Shown in pieces: positions 57,486 through 60,000 of a DNA stretch of 60,000 nucleotides. Made by a program: the position numbers and the translations under genes. The notes below the pieces were generated by a model. The model worked only from the letters and a program-made list of their open reading frames with translations. It did not search any database and was not told where the DNA came from. Positions within the stretch are counted from its first letter, which is position 1. Every line of letters starts with the position of its first letter. Source of the DNA: Phoronis australis (lineage: Eukaryota; Phoronida; Phoronidae). The stretch covers positions 156,641 to 216,640 of the forward strand of contig NMRA01000337.1 of the NCBI GenBank assembly GCA_002633005.1, given 5' to 3'.

Positions 57486-58097
57486 AATTTCGTGTTTCCA
57501 AGAAGACGATATATACCTAGGTGAAGAAGTTTGTTAAACAGATTGGTCAAGGGTATGGTAATTTCGTTGGCAATCATTTTGATCATCTTACTGGTGATTA
57601 AAGGTGTGCCATCATTCTTATTGGGGTCAATTTCATTGAGATACTTCCGGACATCAGTTTGATTAGCCGGGATATCAGACAGTTGATTGAGACTACGTTC
57701 AAGAAGAAAGGGAAAGTTACATGGTGTAATGAGGCTTTTGTTCGTGAAAAATGTGAGAAACAGGTCACACTTGTCACTACTACGTGAGGCTACGTTACCA
57801 TTGTGGTTGATGACTGGATAAGAGGATTGTTGTTGACTGCGGCGTATTTTATTGGTGATGTTCCAGTATTCGCTGGAGTTCTTGCTTACACTGTTAATTT
57901 GTTGAAAAAGCTTGTAGCGGTGATCAGCTTTGACGTGATTTACTAAAGTTTCAACCAGACGTGACTGCTCCTTGTATCTGTTGTAGATTACACTGTTGTT
58001 AAATCTTCTGAAAGAGCTGTAAAGTCTGTTTCTTGTGCGGATTGCCCGTTTAACATTATTGTTGAACCACGGTTGGCTGTTGTGTTTAATTATCTTT

Positions 58098-58478
58098 TCA
58101 GTTGATGGGATGTTGTTTTTTTAAAATTTCATAGAGAGTACTAGTGAAGAGTGAAACAGTGTCATCAATGTCGCCAGTGCCCAATATAGAATCCCAGTCA
58201 GTGTAAGTAATATCCTGACGTAATTTGACGGTGTCAACTTGATCATTTTTCCAAATGGTTCGTGTGGTGTGTTGTTCTTTAATCGTTTTTTTAGGTGTTA
58301 GAGTGGTTTCGATTGTATGGTGATCAGAATTGCCAACAGGAGGTAGTACAGAATATGAGTCAATGATATTCAAATTGTTTGTTATGCAGAGATCAATACA
58401 TGAATGAGAAACGTCGGTGATGCAGGTTGGCTCATTAATTAGCTGTATGTAGTCATTAGACAATAAGATATGAAACAA
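58098..58478 (-). pseudogene. LINE ORF: end of endonuclease and spacer
   Basis: CIDLCITNNLNIIDSYSVLP and VGNSDHHTIETTL: the S-D-H-H motif closes the APE active site. The frame then goes into the spacer before RT. Separated from the upstream part by a small frameshift. Confidence 0.85.
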
Positions 58479-58514
58479 GTGTAGTCCGGCCGTATTGTCA
58501 TGATCATCATTGTT

Positions 58515-59057
58515 CTATGTAGAGTTTCGGGCATTAAAATCACCATTTATGATTATACTAACGCTATTGCGGTTAAGTTCCGGTAACTGATCGGCTAGGG
58601 CTTTGAAGTAGAGTTTTCTTTCAGTTGGTGATTGAGAAGGTGATCGATAAAACAACCCATAGTAAATTTTTCTGTGACCGAAATGAATTTCGATCCAGCA
58701 GTTGCATAACTGAGGACAAGTTAAGCTAGGATATAATTTAAATGAGAGTGCGTTTTTAGTGAATAAGATGATGCCAAGGCTACTGTTACTGTGATAGGCT
58801 ACACTATAACCAGGAATGATTAGTTCATTATCAAGGTCGTCTCTGCTAACATTACAAGTTTCACAAAAAGCGACAATCATATAATCGTAAGACAGAACAA
58901 AGTTTTGTAGAAGTTGGAATCTGGAGAAATTGTTGGATTTAAAGATATTAATATTTGAAAACAAGATTTTAAAGGTAGTATTGTCTTCAGGCCCAGGATT
59001 TTCTTCAACATCGCCAGCTAAAAGGAGGCACATGCCAATGGCGATTCCGTAATCCAT
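58515..59057 (-). pseudogene. LINE ORF, N-terminal part: 2A leader and APE endonuclease
   Basis: The first in-frame ATG is 59057, and a TAG stop lies upstream in the same frame. The protein begins MDYGIAIGMCLLLAGDVEEN and continues PGP: a hydrophobic 15-residue stretch followed by the 2A motif D-V-E-x-N-P-G-P at 59012-58989. 2A makes the ribosome skip the Gly-Pro bond, releasing the leader and a downstream protein starting with Pro. The apurinic-type endonuclease follows: FSNIN (Asn), VAFCETCN (Glu), GLFYRSPSQSP (Tyr), IINGDFNARN (Asp-x-Asn). A frameshift near 58515 breaks it. Confidence 0.85.
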
Positions 59058-59666
59058 ACAGGTGTTATGTAAACAATAGTAAGACACATCAGTAAGCTAA
59101 ACCCGCTTAGCGTGATATTTCGTTAGATGCCCGTGAGAAGAATTGAACTGTGACCATACAGGGGAAACATTGTAAGACCAGAGAAACTTACTCTACTCGA
59201 GGCACTCAAAGGATAGCCAGATTTAACAATTAATACACCAATGCTTATTGACAATTCAAGGGTTGTTAAATGAATAAGGTTGTCTGGACAATTAGGGGAG
59301 TCATTTTCAAACAACATAATTATATCATAGGCTCCCTTACAGGTAAATAAATAGCAACTTAGTTGAAAAGCGCAACATATACATTTAATCTTGGGAAACC
59401 AGCTAGCTCTGTTGCAAGTGAATACAAAACACATATGTATTTGAAGACGTAATATGGAAAGTCAGGTGATGATGATTGACCTAAAGATATGTACAGAGGA
59501 AATATGATCAATTAGTAACGGACAAAAGAAGGTGAAAAATAGGAGTTTCAACGCTCAAATGCGTTGAAGAAAACAAAAAATGAAGTATTGAAGATCTCTC
59601 ACTATGGATAACTTAGTTGTAACACGTTTTAGAATTGAGATAAGGCTATAAGTGCTTACCAATATA

Positions 59667-59925
59667 GGCATAACTGACTATTGGCATACTGACTATTGGC
59701 CTAACTGACTATTGGTATAACTGACTATTGGCCTAACTGACTATTGACCTAACTGACTATTGGCCTAACTGACTATTGGCCTAACTGACTATTGGCCTAA
59801 CTGACTATTGGTATAACTGACTATTGGCCTAACTGACTATTGGCCTAACTGACTATTGGCCTAACTGACTATTGGCCTAACTGAGTACTGGCATAACTGA
59901 CTATTGACATAACTGCCTTTTGCCG
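59667..59925. repeat. 16-bp minisatellite, right block (about 16 copies)
   Basis: The same unit as 54903-55535, more homogeneous, resuming right after the LINE. The two blocks were one array before the insertion. Confidence 0.95.
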
Positions 59926-60000
59926 AAAACGAAAACTCTGTAGGTACGCTACAAGTGCCCAAACATTTCATTTAGCGGTCTGGCCAGAGTGTTTGTGATT

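Larger units (their letters stand above)
55536..59666 (-). mobile_element. Near full-length APE-type LINE (CR1/L2-like) with a 2A peptide
   Basis: A 4.1-kb element on the - strand inside the minisatellite. Order: about 600 bp 5' region, leader with 2A (59057-58989), APE endonuclease (to about 58350), spacer, RT (57485-56880), C-terminal part (to about 55745), 3' UTR with a hairpin (55572-55604). ggcataact occurs at both boundaries and may be the target duplication, though it is also part of the satellite unit. Several frameshifts interrupt the coding region. Confidence 0.88.

Noticed and set aside
59123-59434. 103-codon Cys-containing open frame upstream of the LINE 2A leader
   Set aside because: No zinc-knuckle or other ORF1 pattern could be recognised and it is in the element's 5' region; it could be an ORF1 but there is not enough evidence.

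Overview
This is nuclear DNA from an animal. Coding sequence sits in short, phase-consistent exons with GT/AG junctions, intergenic DNA is AT-rich, and transposon remnants are abundant. The transposon mix (Penelope-like elements, a THAP-encoding TTAA family resembling Kolobok, a LINE with a 2A peptide, and a Gmr1-type Ty3/gypsy element) points to a marine invertebrate, probably a deuterostome such as an echinoderm, hemichordate or cephalochordate. That placement is an inference; the sequence does not name the species.

Two host genes can be read. (1) On the + strand, 1519-12540 carries the last eight visible exons of an ABCC/MRP-type ABC transporter: the end of the second membrane domain plus all of nucleotide-binding domain 2, ending in a stop codon. 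The 5' exons lie outside the window. (2) On the - strand, 52062-28107 carries a complete receptor (membrane) guanylate cyclase. Its 23 coding exons join in frame into about 1214 residues: signal peptide, ANF-receptor-type ligand domain, one membrane helix, pseudokinase, dimerisation coiled coil, cyclase domain and a polar tail. The two genes converge, separated by about 15.6 kb of mostly mobile DNA.

Mobile DNA by region. 2.1-2.65 kb: tail of a LINE in an ABCC intron. 4.3-8.5 kb: a decayed Ty3/gypsy element on the - strand with domain order gag-PR-IN-RT-RNaseH, in another ABCC intron and reaching to within a few bases of the splice donor. 10.1-11.7 kb and 49.1-50.8 kb: two copies of a 1.6-kb TTAA-flanked transposon with a broken THAP domain; a related shorter piece lies at 24.0-24.6 kb. 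14.2-14.8 kb: two Penelope-like tails back to back, one split by a 239-bp MITE. 15.5-23.6 kb: a nested stack in which a LINE with RNase H is followed by a Tx1-type L1 LINE, whose 3' tail is split by a 5.4-kb LTR retrotransposon with short LTRs, a GCAGT target duplication, PBS and PPT; that element itself carries two insertions, one encoding a THAP finger. 42.4-43.2 kb: another LINE relic. 52.4-53.0 kb: a Penelope-like fragment with a GIY-YIG domain just upstream of the cyclase gene. 54.9-59.9 kb: a 16-bp minisatellite interrupted by a nearly full-length LINE on the - strand whose reading frame starts with a 23-residue leader ending in a 2A peptide.

The strongest points for follow-up are the 2A-bearing LINE, the inverted pol domain order of the first gypsy element, the TTAA/THAP transposon family, and two places in the cyclase gene where an exon end plus its splice donor has been tandemly copied into the following intron.
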